A DNA stretch of 64,000 nt from JACDCA01 sp963810305 (GTDB lineage: Bacteria > Acidobacteriota > Vicinamibacteria > Vicinamibacterales > 2-12-FULL-66-21): assembly GCA_963810305.1 (NCBI GenBank), contig CAWEMY010000016.1:184674-248673 (forward strand), written 5' to 3'. Made by a program: the position numbers and the translations under genes. The notes under the pieces were generated by a model, which was not told the DNA's origin, searched no databases, and saw only the letters and a program-made list of their open reading frames with translations. Below, in pieces: positions 1 to 9,072 of this stretch. How positions within the stretch are numbered: position 1 is the stretch's first letter; every line of letters begins with the position of its first letter.

Positions 1-580
1 ACGCCCGGCGAGCCGCTGCGCTGCGACTATCGGTCTCGAGGTAGTACTCGCGATCAGGCAGCAGCGTGCCTCCCTGCGATACCTGGACGACGATGCGCCG
101 CGGATCCCGCGCGTCCACTCCCGCCGAAGCCTGGAACGGCCCGCCGCCGCCGCTGCTCGACAGCCTCCCGCACTCGGTTGCGAGCGCCTTCACATCGTCT
201 ATCGCCTCAATCCGCCGAAGGACCGGTTGGATCGTCGCGAGGCCGATCTCTTCGAGGCGCCGCTCGTCCATGACGCTGGCGTAGAAGTCGCGGATCTTGC
301 GTTCCACCCCAGTGCGGCCCGCAAGGTTCTCGATGATCTCGCGCAGCTGAAGCTCGGTGCGATCGGTGAGCTCGGGGAAGGCGCCGTAACTGACACGGTC
401 GGGAGGGATTTCGGTCCGCTGCAGCCACGCGCCGTTGGCGAACCGATAGAGATCGTCCTGCGGCCGGACGGAGCGGTCGAGTGAGGCTAGATCGAGGCCC
501 GATTCGAGCGGTTCAGGGGTGATTGCCCCCTGAACCGCATAAACAAGAACGAGGAGCGCCGCAATCCGGCGCGTGGTCAT
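1..580 (-). CDS. M13 family (neprilysin-like) metallopeptidase, N-terminal part
   Basis: The frame is open from an ATG at 580 down to the window edge, so only the first ~193 residues are present. A signal peptide (MTTRRIAALLVLVYAV) is followed by DLYRFANGAWL, the typical N-terminal signature of M13/PepO endopeptidases, then LREIIENLA and KIRDFYASVMDERRLEEIG, also family-typical. The zinc site (HExxH) lies beyond the left edge. M13 enzymes are secreted or periplasmic zinc peptidases that cleave oligopeptides. The ATG overlaps the stop of the upstream gene as ATGA, so translational coupling is likely. Confidence 0.85.
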   Translation of the reverse strand, partial: MTTRRIAALLVLVYAVQGAITPEPLESGLDLASLDRSVRPQDDLYRFANGAWLQRTEIPPDRVSYGAFPELTDRTELQLREIIENLAGRTGVERKIRDFYASVMDERRLEEIGLATIQPVLRRIEAIDDVKALATECGRLSSSGGGGPFQASAGVDARDPRRIVVQVSQGGTLLPDREYYLETDSRSAAARRA

Positions 581-1245
581 TGCGCGGGCTGAATCACCAT
601 CAGGACCTTCTCGGCGACCACAACGTGGCCGATGCGCTCAGCGCCAGTCGTATTCGGCTGCACGGTGAACCGTATGTCGCCGTCGCCCGGGACGAAGTCT
701 GGAAACGCGGGGGAGTCTAGAGTGATCCAGCTCACATCCGAAATTGCGCTCCAGAGGCATGAAAACGTGGGCTCGACCAGCACGAAGAGATGCACGGATT
801 CGCCCGCGCCGCCGACGGTGATCGAATCGAGAAACCCGCCTCCACTCGACAGCGCCGTGTTACAGGACCCGAGTATCCCTGGCGGCAGCCAGCCGCCATT
901 GAAACACGTCCAGTCAGGACCCGGCTGCACCGTCGTGCAGGTGGTTTCGGATGGCGGCGGCGGAGGTGGCGTCGACGTTCCTCCTGGAACCGGGAATCCG
1001 GGCGGCAACCAGTTGCCGTTGACACACGTCCAGTCATCGCCCGGGCGGATGGTCGTGCACTCGGACGGTGGCGGCGAAATCGTCGGAATCGGGTATCCAG
1101 GTGGATACCAATTGCCGTTAGCGCATGTCCAATCGGGACCGGGCTGCACGGTCGTGCAGCCGTTCTGTGTTGGATCGGTCTGGGCCGAGAGCTGCAACAC
1201 GGCTACGAACAACACGACTACAGCAGCGACTGATGTTCGATGCAT
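577..1245 (-). CDS. Secreted protein: three Cys-pair GPDWTC repeats plus BACON-like domain
   Basis: This predicted 222-residue exported protein starts with a signal peptide (MHRTSVAAVVVLFVAVLQLSAQ). I chose the ATG at 1245 because GAGAGGAGG lies just upstream; an in-frame TTG at 1260 sits on that ribosome site. The mature part has three copies of a ~28-residue module (C-T-x-x-x-P-G-x-D-W-T-C-x-N-G-x-W-x-P-P-G) separated by Pro/Ser linkers. A C-terminal ~90-residue domain containing WSAISDVSWITL and ending in VLMVIQPAQ resembles BACON/Ig-like domains, which often bind glycans or surfaces. I do not recognise the repeat as a named family. The stop overlaps the next gene's ATG. Confidence 0.7.
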   Translation of the reverse strand: MHRTSVAAVVVLFVAVLQLSAQTDPTQNGCTTVQPGPDWTCANGNWYPPGYPIPTISPPPSECTTIRPGDDWTCVNGNWLPPGFPVPGGTSTPPPPPPSETTCTTVQPGPDWTCFNGGWLPPGILGSCNTALSSGGGFLDSITVGGAGESVHLFVLVEPTFSCLWSAISDVSWITLDSPAFPDFVPGDGDIRFTVQPNTTGAERIGHVVVAEKVLMVIQPAQ

Positions 1246-1266
1246 GAGGCCTCCTCTCAATCAGCG

Positions 1267-1372
1267 GGTCATTGCGTGGGCTGAATCACCATCAGGACGA
1301 CCCGGGTATCCCGGGCGGCAGCCAGTTGCCATTGACACACCTCCAGTCAGGACCCGGCTTGACCGTCGTGCA
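1267..1372 (-). pseudogene. Out-of-frame fourth GPDW repeat plus vestigial BACON tail
   Basis: Just past the stop of the sugar-dehydrogenase gene, positions 1372 to 1292 read CTTVKPGPDWRCVNGNWLPP and a short tail in another frame, an intact fourth copy of that protein's repeat. In a third frame, 1298-1267 is 31/32 identical to 606-575, the segment encoding the last residues (VLMVIQPAQ) of the neighbouring repeat protein and the overlapping ATG. This looks like the remnant of a longer 3' end whose BACON-like domain was deleted. Confidence 0.65.
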
Positions 1373-3053
1373 CGCACCCCGGGGGTGGCGGAGGCGGTGG
1401 AGGGGGCGGTGGCGGTCCCCCGGGGGGAATCGGGAATCCGGGCGGCAGCCAGTTGCCGTTGAAGCAGGTCCAGTCAGGCCCGGGTTTCACTGTCGGGCAG
1501 TTCGATGGTGGCGCCGGTGGTGGCGGATCCGGCGGCGGATCTGTCGGTGGCGGTGGTGGCGGCGGCGGACCCCCGGGGATCGGGAATCCTGGCGGCAGCC
1601 AGTTGCCGTTGAAGCAGGTCCAGTCCGGCCCGGGCTTCACGGTCGGGCAGTTCGATGGTGGCGATGGTGGTGGCGGATCCGGCGGCGGATCTGTCGGTGG
1701 CGGTGGTGGCGGCGGCGGACCCCCGGGGATCGGGAATCCGGGCGGCAACCAGTTGCCGTTGAAGCACGTCCAGTCAGGTCCGGGCTTGATCGTCGTGCAC
1801 GACGAGGAGGGTGGGGGCGGCGGAGGCGGCGGAGGCGGCGGAGGCGGCGGAGTCGTTCCGTCAAAAGCGATCTTGTAGATCGCGCCCAGTCCGTACGAGA
1901 CGAGATACAACTCGCCGTTTGCATCGACGCCGAAGCTGGAGAGGCTGTGTGCGCCATTGCCAAGTTCTGCGGTGTGCTCGGCGAGATCCGTCCTCGTGGC
2001 TTCACCGCTGCCATTGATCGACAGGCCCAGCGACCACACGCGACTCGTGCTGATGTCGGCGAAGAAATAGCGTCCGACGTAGGCGCCGCCGAGCGCGCTA
2101 CCGCGGTAGACGAATCCTCCAGTAATCGCTCCGCCATCCGCGTGCGAGTACTCGTGGATCGGATCGGTCAGCGGCGAGAATGCGGGCATCGACAGGTTGC
2201 TGTTGTGGGCGCCTTCGCGAAGGCGCCAGCCGTAGTTCCGGCCGCCTTGCGCGGCGGGCTCGTAATCAACTTCTTCCCACGAGCTCTGGCCGACATCCGC
2301 AATGATCAGGGCGCCGGTGCCGCCGTGAGCAGGATTGTCGAAACTGTACCGCCACGGGTTGCGCAGGCCGAACGCCCAGATCTCGGGCAGGACGTCGGCT
2401 CGACCCGCGAACGGATTGCCGGGCGGAATCGAATAGCCGGTCGGATGCCCCGCATTGACCGAGACGTCGATACGCAACATCTTGCCGAGGAGTGTCAGAG
2501 GGTTCTGGGCCCGGTGGCCCGGATCGCCGCCGGCGCCGCCGTCGCCAAGGCCGATGTAGAGAAAGCCGTCCGGCCCGAAAACCAGATTGCCGCCGTTGTG
2601 GTTCGCGAACGGTTGCTCGATGTAATTCAGACCGCCCGGCCAGACCAGATCGAAACGCGTCGCTGGATCGGCGCGAAGCGGATCGCCGGCGTCCCGCAGG
2701 AATCGCGCGACCACGGTGTGCCCTGACGAATTCGTGAAATTCACGTAAACCCGTCGGCTCGTGGCATAGTCCGGCGCGAATGCGAGGCCGAGCAGTCCCT
2801 GCTCACCACCCGACAGCACGACGGTTGTGAGATCCAGGAAGTCCTGTGCGAGCAGCACGCCGTTCTGGATGACGCGCACGCGTCCGCCCTGCTCGACGAC
2901 GACTTGAACATTCGCCTGCGAAGGATCCTGGACGAACGCGACCGGCAGCGAGAACCCGGCGGTGATTAGATCCGCCCGAAGCTGCGCGAGTGCGGGCTGC
3001 AGCGAGCAGACGAAGACAAGACTGACCGTGGCAAGGAATCGGATAATTGTCAT
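1347..3053 (-). CDS. PQQ-dependent sugar dehydrogenase-like protein with C-terminal GPDWTC repeats
   Basis: A signal peptide ending near ALAQ is followed by a ~365-residue beta-propeller of the soluble glucose/aldose sugar dehydrogenase (GSDH/YliI) family. Hallmarks are GGEQGLLGLAFAPDY, NHNGGNLVFGPDGFLYIGLG, GLRNPWRYSFD, ADVGQSSWEEVD and NYGWRLREG. The enzyme would oxidise sugars or aldehydes in the periplasm with PQQ. After the propeller come long proline runs and three repeats of the Cys-pair module C-T/P-T-x-KPGPDWTCFNGNWLPPG, shared with the downstream gene. The frame ends in CVHDGQAGS, exactly where a fourth repeat continues one frame away, so a frameshift in the C/G-rich proline tract is likely. 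Confidence 0.82.
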   Translation of the reverse strand: MTIIRFLATVSLVFVCSLQPALAQLRADLITAGFSLPVAFVQDPSQANVQVVVEQGGRVRVIQNGVLLAQDFLDLTTVVLSGGEQGLLGLAFAPDYATSRRVYVNFTNSSGHTVVARFLRDAGDPLRADPATRFDLVWPGGLNYIEQPFANHNGGNLVFGPDGFLYIGLGDGGAGGDPGHRAQNPLTLLGKMLRIDVSVNAGHPTGYSIPPGNPFAGRADVLPEIWAFGLRNPWRYSFDNPAHGGTGALIIADVGQSSWEEVDYEPAAQGGRNYGWRLREGAHNSNLSMPAFSPLTDPIHEYSHADGGAITGGFVYRGSALGGAYVGRYFFADISTSRVWSLGLSINGSGEATRTDLAEHTAELGNGAHSLSSFGVDANGELYLVSYGLGAIYKIAFDGTTPPPPPPPPPPPPPPSSSCTTIKPGPDWTCFNGNWLPPGFPIPGGPPPPPPPPTDPPPDPPPPSPPSNCPTVKPGPDWTCFNGNWLPPGFPIPGGPPPPPPPPTDPPPDPPPPAPPSNCPTVKPGPDWTCFNGNWLPPGFPIPPGGPPPPPPPPPPPPGCVHDGQAGS

Positions 3054-3101
3054 GGACCTCGACAGTTACGCAGTACTCGGCGTGTTTATTATAAGGACCT
3101 C

Positions 3102-4223
3102 ATGCCAACCTGCGCGCTTGTTTGCGCTCTCTTCGCGATGGCCGTGATGACGATGAGCTCGCAAAGTCGACCGCGCGCCCGGGACATCGGTATCGCTCCA
3201 GGGATGATGGAACCCGGGCCACATAACGCCATCACCGATGTGGCAGGCGTGCGCGTTGGTCACACGACGATCGTAACGGGCGACAACGTCCGCACCGGCG
3301 TGACCGCGATTCTTCCCCACGGCGGCAACCTTTTTCAGCGCAAGACGTCAGGCGCCGTTTATGTCGGCAACGCGTTCGGCAAGCTCGCGGGCTCCACTCA
3401 GGTCGAGGAGCTCGGCACGATCGAGTCGCCCATTGTCCTCACAAACACGTTGTCGGTCGGCACTGCCATCGACGCCGTGGTGCGCTGGACGCTCGGTCAG
3501 TCCGGCAATGAAAACGTCCGGTCCGTAAATGCGCTGGTCGGCGAAACCAACGACGGCGGGCTGAGTGACATTCGAGGTCTTCACGTCACGCGCGAGCACG
3601 TGACTGCAGCCATTGTCGGCGCCAGAGAGGGATCCGTTGACGAAGGTGCCGTCGGTGCCGGGAGCGGCACGGTTGCGTTCGGGTGGAAAGGCGGGATCGG
3701 CACGTCATCGCGTCGGGTCGCCCAGCAGGGGCAGACCTACACCATCGGCGTCCTGGTCCAGAGTAATTACGGGGGGCGGCTCACGATCGCGGGCGTCCCG
3801 GTGTGGAAGGAACTTTCGCCGCGAACGCCCGCAGGTGGGGCGCCAGGTCCTGATTCCGGCACCGCCGATGGATCCTGCATGATCGTCGTCGCCACCGACG
3901 CGCCGCTGACGGCGAAAGACCTCAAGCGCGTGGCGGCGCGCGCGATCTTCGCAATGGCGCGCACCGGCTCGACCTATTCGAACGGCAGCGGCGACTTCGC
4001 CATCGCGTTCTCCACTGCGGCAGCGCCGGCGGGGCCATCAACGCCGGGTCCTCCCGACAGCATCTCGGCGCTCTTCGAGGCGACGCTCGACGCGACCGAG
4101 GAAGCGATCTACAACTCGATCCTCAAAGCCACCGACACCACCGGCAACGGCCGGACCATCAGGGCGCTGCCGATCGATGAGTTGACGCGTCTGCTGCAGA
4201 AGTACGGACGCTCCACGCGGTGA
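3102..4223 (+). CDS. P1 family peptidase (DmpA-like aminopeptidase/D-esterase)
   Basis: This 373-residue member of the P1/S58 N-terminal nucleophile family begins with an export-like hydrophobic segment, then ITDVAGVRVGHTT, a family hallmark. Other signatures are GVTAILPHGGN, GNAFGKLAGSTQVEELG and LVGETNDGGLSDIRG. DGSCMIVVATDAPL contains the expected self-cleavage site, Gly257/Ser258, which yields the catalytic N-terminal serine (by analogy with DmpA). Such enzymes remove N-terminal D- or L-residues. The gene diverges from the sugar dehydrogenase with only 48 bp between starts. AGGA precedes the ATG, and the stop overlaps a possible GTG start of the dUTPase. Confidence 0.88.
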   Translation: MPTCALVCALFAMAVMTMSSQSRPRARDIGIAPGMMEPGPHNAITDVAGVRVGHTTIVTGDNVRTGVTAILPHGGNLFQRKTSGAVYVGNAFGKLAGSTQVEELGTIESPIVLTNTLSVGTAIDAVVRWTLGQSGNENVRSVNALVGETNDGGLSDIRGLHVTREHVTAAIVGAREGSVDEGAVGAGSGTVAFGWKGGIGTSSRRVAQQGQTYTIGVLVQSNYGGRLTIAGVPVWKELSPRTPAGGAPGPDSGTADGSCMIVVATDAPLTAKDLKRVAARAIFAMARTGSTYSNGSGDFAIAFSTAAAPAGPSTPGPPDSISALFEATLDATEEAIYNSILKATDTTGNGRTIRALPIDELTRLLQKYGRSTR

Positions 4224-4261
4224 GCGTCGCGCCTTTGCCCGTTCGTTCTGGCCTCGAGACA

Positions 4262-4696
4262 ATGACCATGCATATTGAAATCACGCGCATCCACCCTGAC
4301 GCCGTCCTGCCGCGTTATCAGACTGGCGAGTCCGCCGGCTTCGACCTTTGCTCGATGACGGACGTCACGGTGCAGCCTGGCAAGGTCGCGCTCGTCCCCA
4401 CCGGCCTCGTCATTCACGTCCCGCAGCGGATGTTTCTCGGTATTTTTGCGCGCAGCAGCACACCGGTGAAGCGGGGGCTGATGATCGCCAACGGGGTGGG
4501 TGTGATCGATCCTGACTACTGCGGCCCGACCGACGAAGTGAAGATCGCCGTGATGAATTTCACCGACGAAGCAATCCTTGTGAAGGCCGGCGAGCGTCTC
4601 GCCCAGGGGATTTTCCTGCAGGCGCCGCGAGTGGAGTGGCAGGAGGCGGAGCCACGCAGCCAGTCCCGTGGGGGATTCGGGGCGACTGGCCGGTGA
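4262..4696 (+). CDS. dut: dUTP diphosphatase
   Basis: This hydrolyses dUTP to dUMP and pyrophosphate, keeping uracil out of DNA and feeding dTMP synthesis. All five trimeric dUTPase motifs can be placed: ESAGFDLCS (I), ARSSTPVKRGL (II), NGVGVIDPDYCG (III), GERLAQGIF (IV) and SRGGFGATG (V, the uracil-nucleotide lid). The ATG at 4262 gives 144 residues, normal for the family. An in-frame GTG at 4220 overlapping the previous stop would add 14 unconserved residues and cannot be excluded. Confidence 0.9.
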   Translation: MTMHIEITRIHPDAVLPRYQTGESAGFDLCSMTDVTVQPGKVALVPTGLVIHVPQRMFLGIFARSSTPVKRGLMIANGVGVIDPDYCGPTDEVKIAVMNFTDEAILVKAGERLAQGIFLQAPRVEWQEAEPRSQSRGGFGATGR

Positions 4697-4727
4697 GCGC
4701 TACTTCACCTTCTTCACTTTACCGTCT

Positions 4728-5306
4728 TTATTTTACCTTCTTCACTTCGGCTAACTTCGCCGGCTGGTTCGCGTAGTCCTCGATCCCGAGGACGTCGCCG
4801 AGGAGCCGCAACCGGGCTGCCAGCAAGATCGACCCCTCACCTTTGCTTTCGGCGTCGAGCTTCAGCTCAATCCATGTCAGCGGGTAATCGCGAGTGCGGG
4901 ACGCACTGAAGCGTTCGACAATGCTCATAGGGCGATCGGTCATCAGAACGATTCGTCTCCCGCCTCCCTCCAGAGGGTACTGGCGTGCGTATCGGAGGTC
5001 GTACGGGAGGTCCTGCGGCGTGCCAATCGAACCGGCAGATTTTGCGTCCTGCAGATCGCGAACGAGCGCCTCGGTGCCGTCTTTCTCCAGCCTCCGCATC
5101 AGACTGACGTGTTCGTCTTCTCCCGTCCACCGCCGGATGCGAATGATGACCGGCAACGCTCCGGTTGCGCCAACATTACTGATGTTCGTATAGATCGCGT
5201 TGAACTCTTCCGGGAGGGTCTTGGGTTGTGTCTGGGCGGCGTCGAACGAAACACTCAGGGCGCAGATCGACGCAGAGAGGACTGCGATTCGTGTCACAGA
5301 AGTCAT
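4728..5306 (-). CDS. Secreted protein of unknown function
   Basis: The 192-residue product has a signal peptide (RIAVLSASICALSVSFDAAQ) and a compact domain beginning LPEEFNAIYTNISNVGATGALPVII and continuing with basic and acidic segments. I do not recognise the family. No lipobox, heme or metal motif is visible. The C-terminus (AEVKKVK) is encoded in a stretch of imperfect TTCACCTTCTTCACTT repeats that continues downstream of the stop, so the last residues may be repeat-derived. It stands alone between dut (convergent) and the M19 dipeptidase gene. Confidence 0.6.
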   Translation of the reverse strand: MTSVTRIAVLSASICALSVSFDAAQTQPKTLPEEFNAIYTNISNVGATGALPVIIRIRRWTGEDEHVSLMRRLEKDGTEALVRDLQDAKSAGSIGTPQDLPYDLRYARQYPLEGGGRRIVLMTDRPMSIVERFSASRTRDYPLTWIELKLDAESKGEGSILLAARLRLLGDVLGIEDYANQPAKLAEVKKVK

Positions 5307-5358
5307 ACAGACATCATGCGCTCGTATGGCATCGACGGCAATCGGCGGAAGACCCGGC

Positions 5359-6761
5359 TCAACGGGAGCCGGGTTTCTGCTTCTGCAGGTCGCGAGCGAC
5401 GGTCTGCACGCGGTCGAGGACGCGCAGGAGGTTGCCGCTCCAGATCTTGGCGATCTGCGCTTCGGTATAGCCGCGGCGCACCAGCTCGAACGTCACGTTG
5501 AAGGTTTCGCCGGCATCCGCCCACCCATCGATCCCGCCGCCACCGTCGAAGTCGGACGAGATCCCGACATGGTCGATGCCGATCTTCTTCACGATGTAAT
5601 CGATGTGATCGACGAAGTCCTTGACGTTGGCGCGCGGCGGCGGCGGAAACTTCGCGTTCAGGTCGTCCAGCTTCGCGCGGAGCTCGGTGCGCTTCTCCTC
5701 GCTCAGCGCGGCCAGCGGGCTCTGGCCTCCGCGTCCGCGTCCACCGCCGCCTCCGCCGCGACCAACCGCCGAGGCCGGCACGTTGAACTCCGCCGCCAGC
5801 TTCTCGATTGCCGCCGTCCGCTCGGCCGACGGAGGCGCGGGAGTCTTGACATACGCCGCGAGTGCGACCGCCTGCGCCACCCCGCCGTTCTTCTTGAGCG
5901 CCAGCAACAGTTCGTCGTCGAGATTGCGGCTGTGATTACAGAGTGCGCGCGCCCCCGAATGAGAGGCGATCACCGGCGCCTTCGACAGGCCGATCGCCTG
6001 AAGGTTCGCCTCTTTGGAGGGATGCGAGATATCGACCATGATGCCGACTCGGTTCAATTCGGCGACCACTTGCTTGCCGAGCGGGCTCAGCCCGTTGTGC
6101 AGCCACACGCCGTCCGCCTCGCCGGTGTTGGAGTCGGCGAGCTGGCTGTGGCCGTTGTGTGCCAGCGACAGATACCTCGCGCCGCGCTCCTGGAACTCCT
6201 TGACCCGCGCAAGTGCGGTTTTTTCGTCGCCCAGCGAATAGCCGTTCTCGACGCCAATCATCGCGACCTTTTTGCCAGCCTTGTTGATCCGGTGGACGTC
6301 CGCAGAAGTCAACGCGAGCTCGATCTGATTGGGCGCCAGCTCCTTCGTGAGCCGGTGAATCGCGTCGAATTTTTCGCTCGCCTGCTTGTAGGCGTTGTCA
6401 AATCCGGCCGCGGTGAACCCCTCCGGCGTCCGATTCTGTCCGACGTAGACAATCATGAATGAGACGTCCAGGCCCCCTTTGAACATCTTCGGCAGATTCA
6501 CCTGATTGCCGAGGTCCTGGGTGTAGTTTCGCTCGGCCGTGAAGCTCGACGGGTTGATGTCGTTGTGGGTATCGAGGGCGATCACCCGGTCGTGGATGGC
6601 GCGCGCCTTCGCTACCAGCGCGGCGTCGTCCTTCGCCCCGGCGGCGGTTCCTGCGCCGTCACAGACCCGCCTGCCGCAGCCCTAAAGGGCTGGACTACGT
6701 CCACGCCGAAGACGACGGTGCCAAGCGTGATTGCGCCACACAACAGGAAGGAACGTGACAT
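5359..6761 (-). CDS. M19 membrane dipeptidase, frameshift after the signal peptide
   Basis: The catalytic frame (5359-6585 and upstream) is a renal-dipeptidase-type zinc enzyme. DTHND, ENGYSLG, DISHPS, ASHSGA and SSDFDGGGG supply the expected metal and substrate residues. The best start is the ATG at 6761, preceded by AAGGAG, which encodes a signal peptide but runs out of frame to a stop. The frame then switches to AKDDAALVAKARAIHDRVIALDTHND about position 6640, where one base in CCGCCGCCGGGG would restore it. The signal peptide region also contains a palindromic repeat (6677-6698). It is either a sequencing indel or an inactivated export signal. Likely role: periplasmic dipeptide hydrolysis. 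Confidence 0.8.
6677..6698. repeat. AGCCCTAAAGGGCT palindromic repeat inside a signal-peptide region
   Basis: This is one copy of the repeat found as four units at 41851-42018 (AGCCCTAAAGGGCTGGAC). Here it lies in the signal-peptide coding part of the M19 dipeptidase gene and encodes, on the minus strand, VVQPFRAA. Confidence 0.8.
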
Positions 6762-6852
6762 CAGGATCTCCTTAGGTGGCGCCATTCTATCCGTCCGGGG
6801 TTTCCGCCCGCCACCAGATAAGAAGTGAATCAGGCGGCCGATTCAGGAGAGA

Positions 6853-9063
6853 ATGCAGCGCATGAATTTGTTCAATTCGCTTCGGCTGCGCCCGCTTGTG
6901 CTGTCGGCCGCTTTGGCTGTTGGCCTCCTCCACGTTGTGACCGCTGCGCAGGACCGCCTGCCCGCGATGCCTGGCTACCAGCAATACCAGAAGGTGAGCC
7001 AGGAGAGTCGCGACGCGGTCAAGCCCGGTGCCCTGACCGTCGCGTGGCAGGACGCCAAGTCGTTCGAGTACACGCGCGACGGCAAGCGTTATCGCTACGA
7101 CGTCGCGGCGAAGAGTGCGACGGAACTCGGCTCGGTACCGGTCGCGGAGCCGGCGGGCGGGCGGGGGCGAGGAGGACGCGGCGGCGGTCCCGCACGCGGG
7201 CGCCAGTTCGAGTCCGCTGAATCGCCCGACACGAAGTTGCGCGCGGTTTACCGCGACCGCAACCTGTACGTGGTGGACGTCGCGTCGAACGCCGAAGTTG
7301 CGGTCACGACCGACGGCAGCGAGAAGGACCGGACGAAGAACGGGACCGGCAGCTGGGTCTACGGCGAGGAGCTCGGGCAGAGGACCGCGATGTGGTGGTC
7401 CCCGGACAGCCGCAAACTCGCGTACTACCGGTTCGATGAAAGCAAGGTGCCGGATTACTTCCTGCAGCTCAAACAAACGCAGTTGCAGAGCGTCGTCGAC
7501 ACGGAGGCGTACCCGAAGGCTGGAGCTGACAATCCAATCGTCGACCTGTTCGTCTATGACGTCGCGACCAAAAAGTCCACCCGCGTTGATGTGCGGACCG
7601 GGAAGCCTTTTTCGAACGACGTCGTCGGTCACTATGTGTACCGGATCTCGTGGTCGCGCGACGGACGCGAGCTGCTGTTCAATCGTACGAACCGCCGCCA
7701 GAACATTCTCGAGTTCACGGCTGCCGACCCGGACACAGGCGCCACCCGCGTCATCATTCGCGAGGAGTGGCCGACCGGATGGGTCGAGAACAGCCCCGCG
7801 ATCACGTTCCTCAATGACGGGCGCCGCTTCATCTGGGAATCGGAGCGCAACGGCTGGAACAACCTGTATCTCTACGACCTGTCAGGAAAGCTGATTACTC
7901 CGCTGACCACGCAGACGGCCTTCGAGGTGGGTGGACCGATCAAGCTCGATGAGCAAGCGAACGTCCTCTTCTACACCGCGCGGAGCGGCGACAACCATCT
8001 CAAGATGCAGCTCCATCGCGTCGGTCTCGACGGCAAGAAGGACGTCCGGCTGACCGACCCCGCCTACCACCACGTCATCGGCGGTTGCATGGGTGGCCCA
8101 GCGGGGGCGCCAGTCGCGGCGCCCGCAACCACCGCGAGCACGTGTGGCATCGCGCCGGACAACCGGCACTTCGTCGACGTTTATCAGACTCACGACGCTC
8201 CGCCGGCGACGCGCCTCGTCGACGCCACCTCGGGAAAGGTGGTTGCGGAGCTCGCGCAGAGCGACCTGACGAAGTTCACCGCGCTCGGTCTCAAGAAGGT
8301 GGAGATGTTCACCTACAAATCCGCTGACGGTCAGACCACCCTGCGCGGGCTGCTGCACTTCCCGTCGAACTTCGATCCGGCGAAAAAGTATCCGGTGCTC
8401 GTACCGGTTTACGGCGGTCCTGCTTCGGGGGGCAACACCGCTCGCGAAACCTTTGTGACTCCGAGTGCGATCACCGAGTACGGCTTTCTCGTGCTCAACC
8501 TCGACTCGCGCGCAGCGCCGGGGATGGGGAAGCGCACGCTCGATTCGATCTATTTGAAGCTCGGGCAGGTGGAAATGGACGACATGGCTGCCGGCGTGAA
8601 GTCGCTGTGGTCGCGCCCCTACTTCGACAAGACGCGCGTGGGGATCTATGGCACCTCGTACGGCGGCTATTCGGCGGCCATGTCGCTGCTGCGGTATCCG
8701 GACGTCTACGCGGCGGCGTCGGCCTCCTCGGCCGTGACGGCGTGGAACCACTACGACAGCATCTACACCGAGCGTTACATGTGGATCCCGCAGGAGAACA
8801 AGGAGGGCTACGAGGCCGGGAGCGCGATGAAGTACGCGAAAGATCTGAAAGGCCGCCTGCTGATTTACTACGGGACGGCGGACAACAACGTCCATCCCTC
8901 GAACTCGATGCAGTTGATCGACGCGCTGATGAAAGCGGGCAAGAGCTTCGACGTCCAGGTCGGCCCGGATCTCGGCCACAGCGGCATCAACCAGTCCCGG
9001 ATGATGGAGTTCTTTCTCGAGCACCTGGTCGTCAGGGCACCAGCGACGTCTTCGACGCACTGA
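6853..9063 (+). CDS. DPP4-type S9 prolyl oligopeptidase family peptidase
   Basis: This 736-residue exported serine peptidase has a signal peptide, an N-terminal eight-blade propeller (DPPIV_N; for example GSWVYGEELGQRTAMWWSPDSRKLAYYRFDES, with the Glu-rich EE region near 170) and a C-terminal alpha/beta hydrolase. The triad is Ser602 (GTSYGG), Asp677 (GTADNN) and His709 (GHSG). It would release X-Pro/X-Ala dipeptides from peptides in the periplasm. A Gly/Arg-rich insertion (GGRGRGGRGGG) near residue 105 is unusual. AGGAGA precedes the ATG. The gene converges on the response regulator. Confidence 0.92.
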   Translation: MQRMNLFNSLRLRPLVLSAALAVGLLHVVTAAQDRLPAMPGYQQYQKVSQESRDAVKPGALTVAWQDAKSFEYTRDGKRYRYDVAAKSATELGSVPVAEPAGGRGRGGRGGGPARGRQFESAESPDTKLRAVYRDRNLYVVDVASNAEVAVTTDGSEKDRTKNGTGSWVYGEELGQRTAMWWSPDSRKLAYYRFDESKVPDYFLQLKQTQLQSVVDTEAYPKAGADNPIVDLFVYDVATKKSTRVDVRTGKPFSNDVVGHYVYRISWSRDGRELLFNRTNRRQNILEFTAADPDTGATRVIIREEWPTGWVENSPAITFLNDGRRFIWESERNGWNNLYLYDLSGKLITPLTTQTAFEVGGPIKLDEQANVLFYTARSGDNHLKMQLHRVGLDGKKDVRLTDPAYHHVIGGCMGGPAGAPVAAPATTASTCGIAPDNRHFVDVYQTHDAPPATRLVDATSGKVVAELAQSDLTKFTALGLKKVEMFTYKSADGQTTLRGLLHFPSNFDPAKKYPVLVPVYGGPASGGNTARETFVTPSAITEYGFLVLNLDSRAAPGMGKRTLDSIYLKLGQVEMDDMAAGVKSLWSRPYFDKTRVGIYGTSYGGYSAAMSLLRYPDVYAAASASSAVTAWNHYDSIYTERYMWIPQENKEGYEAGSAMKYAKDLKGRLLIYYGTADNNVHPSNSMQLIDALMKAGKSFDVQVGPDLGHSGINQSRMMEFFLEHLVVRAPATSSTH

Positions 9064-9072
9064 GCCGCCGGC

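Noticed and set aside
1272..2726. A 484-codon plus-strand frame over the sugar dehydrogenase
   Set aside because: Arg/Trp-rich product caused by the proline tracts on the other strand; the minus-strand protein is clearly conserved.
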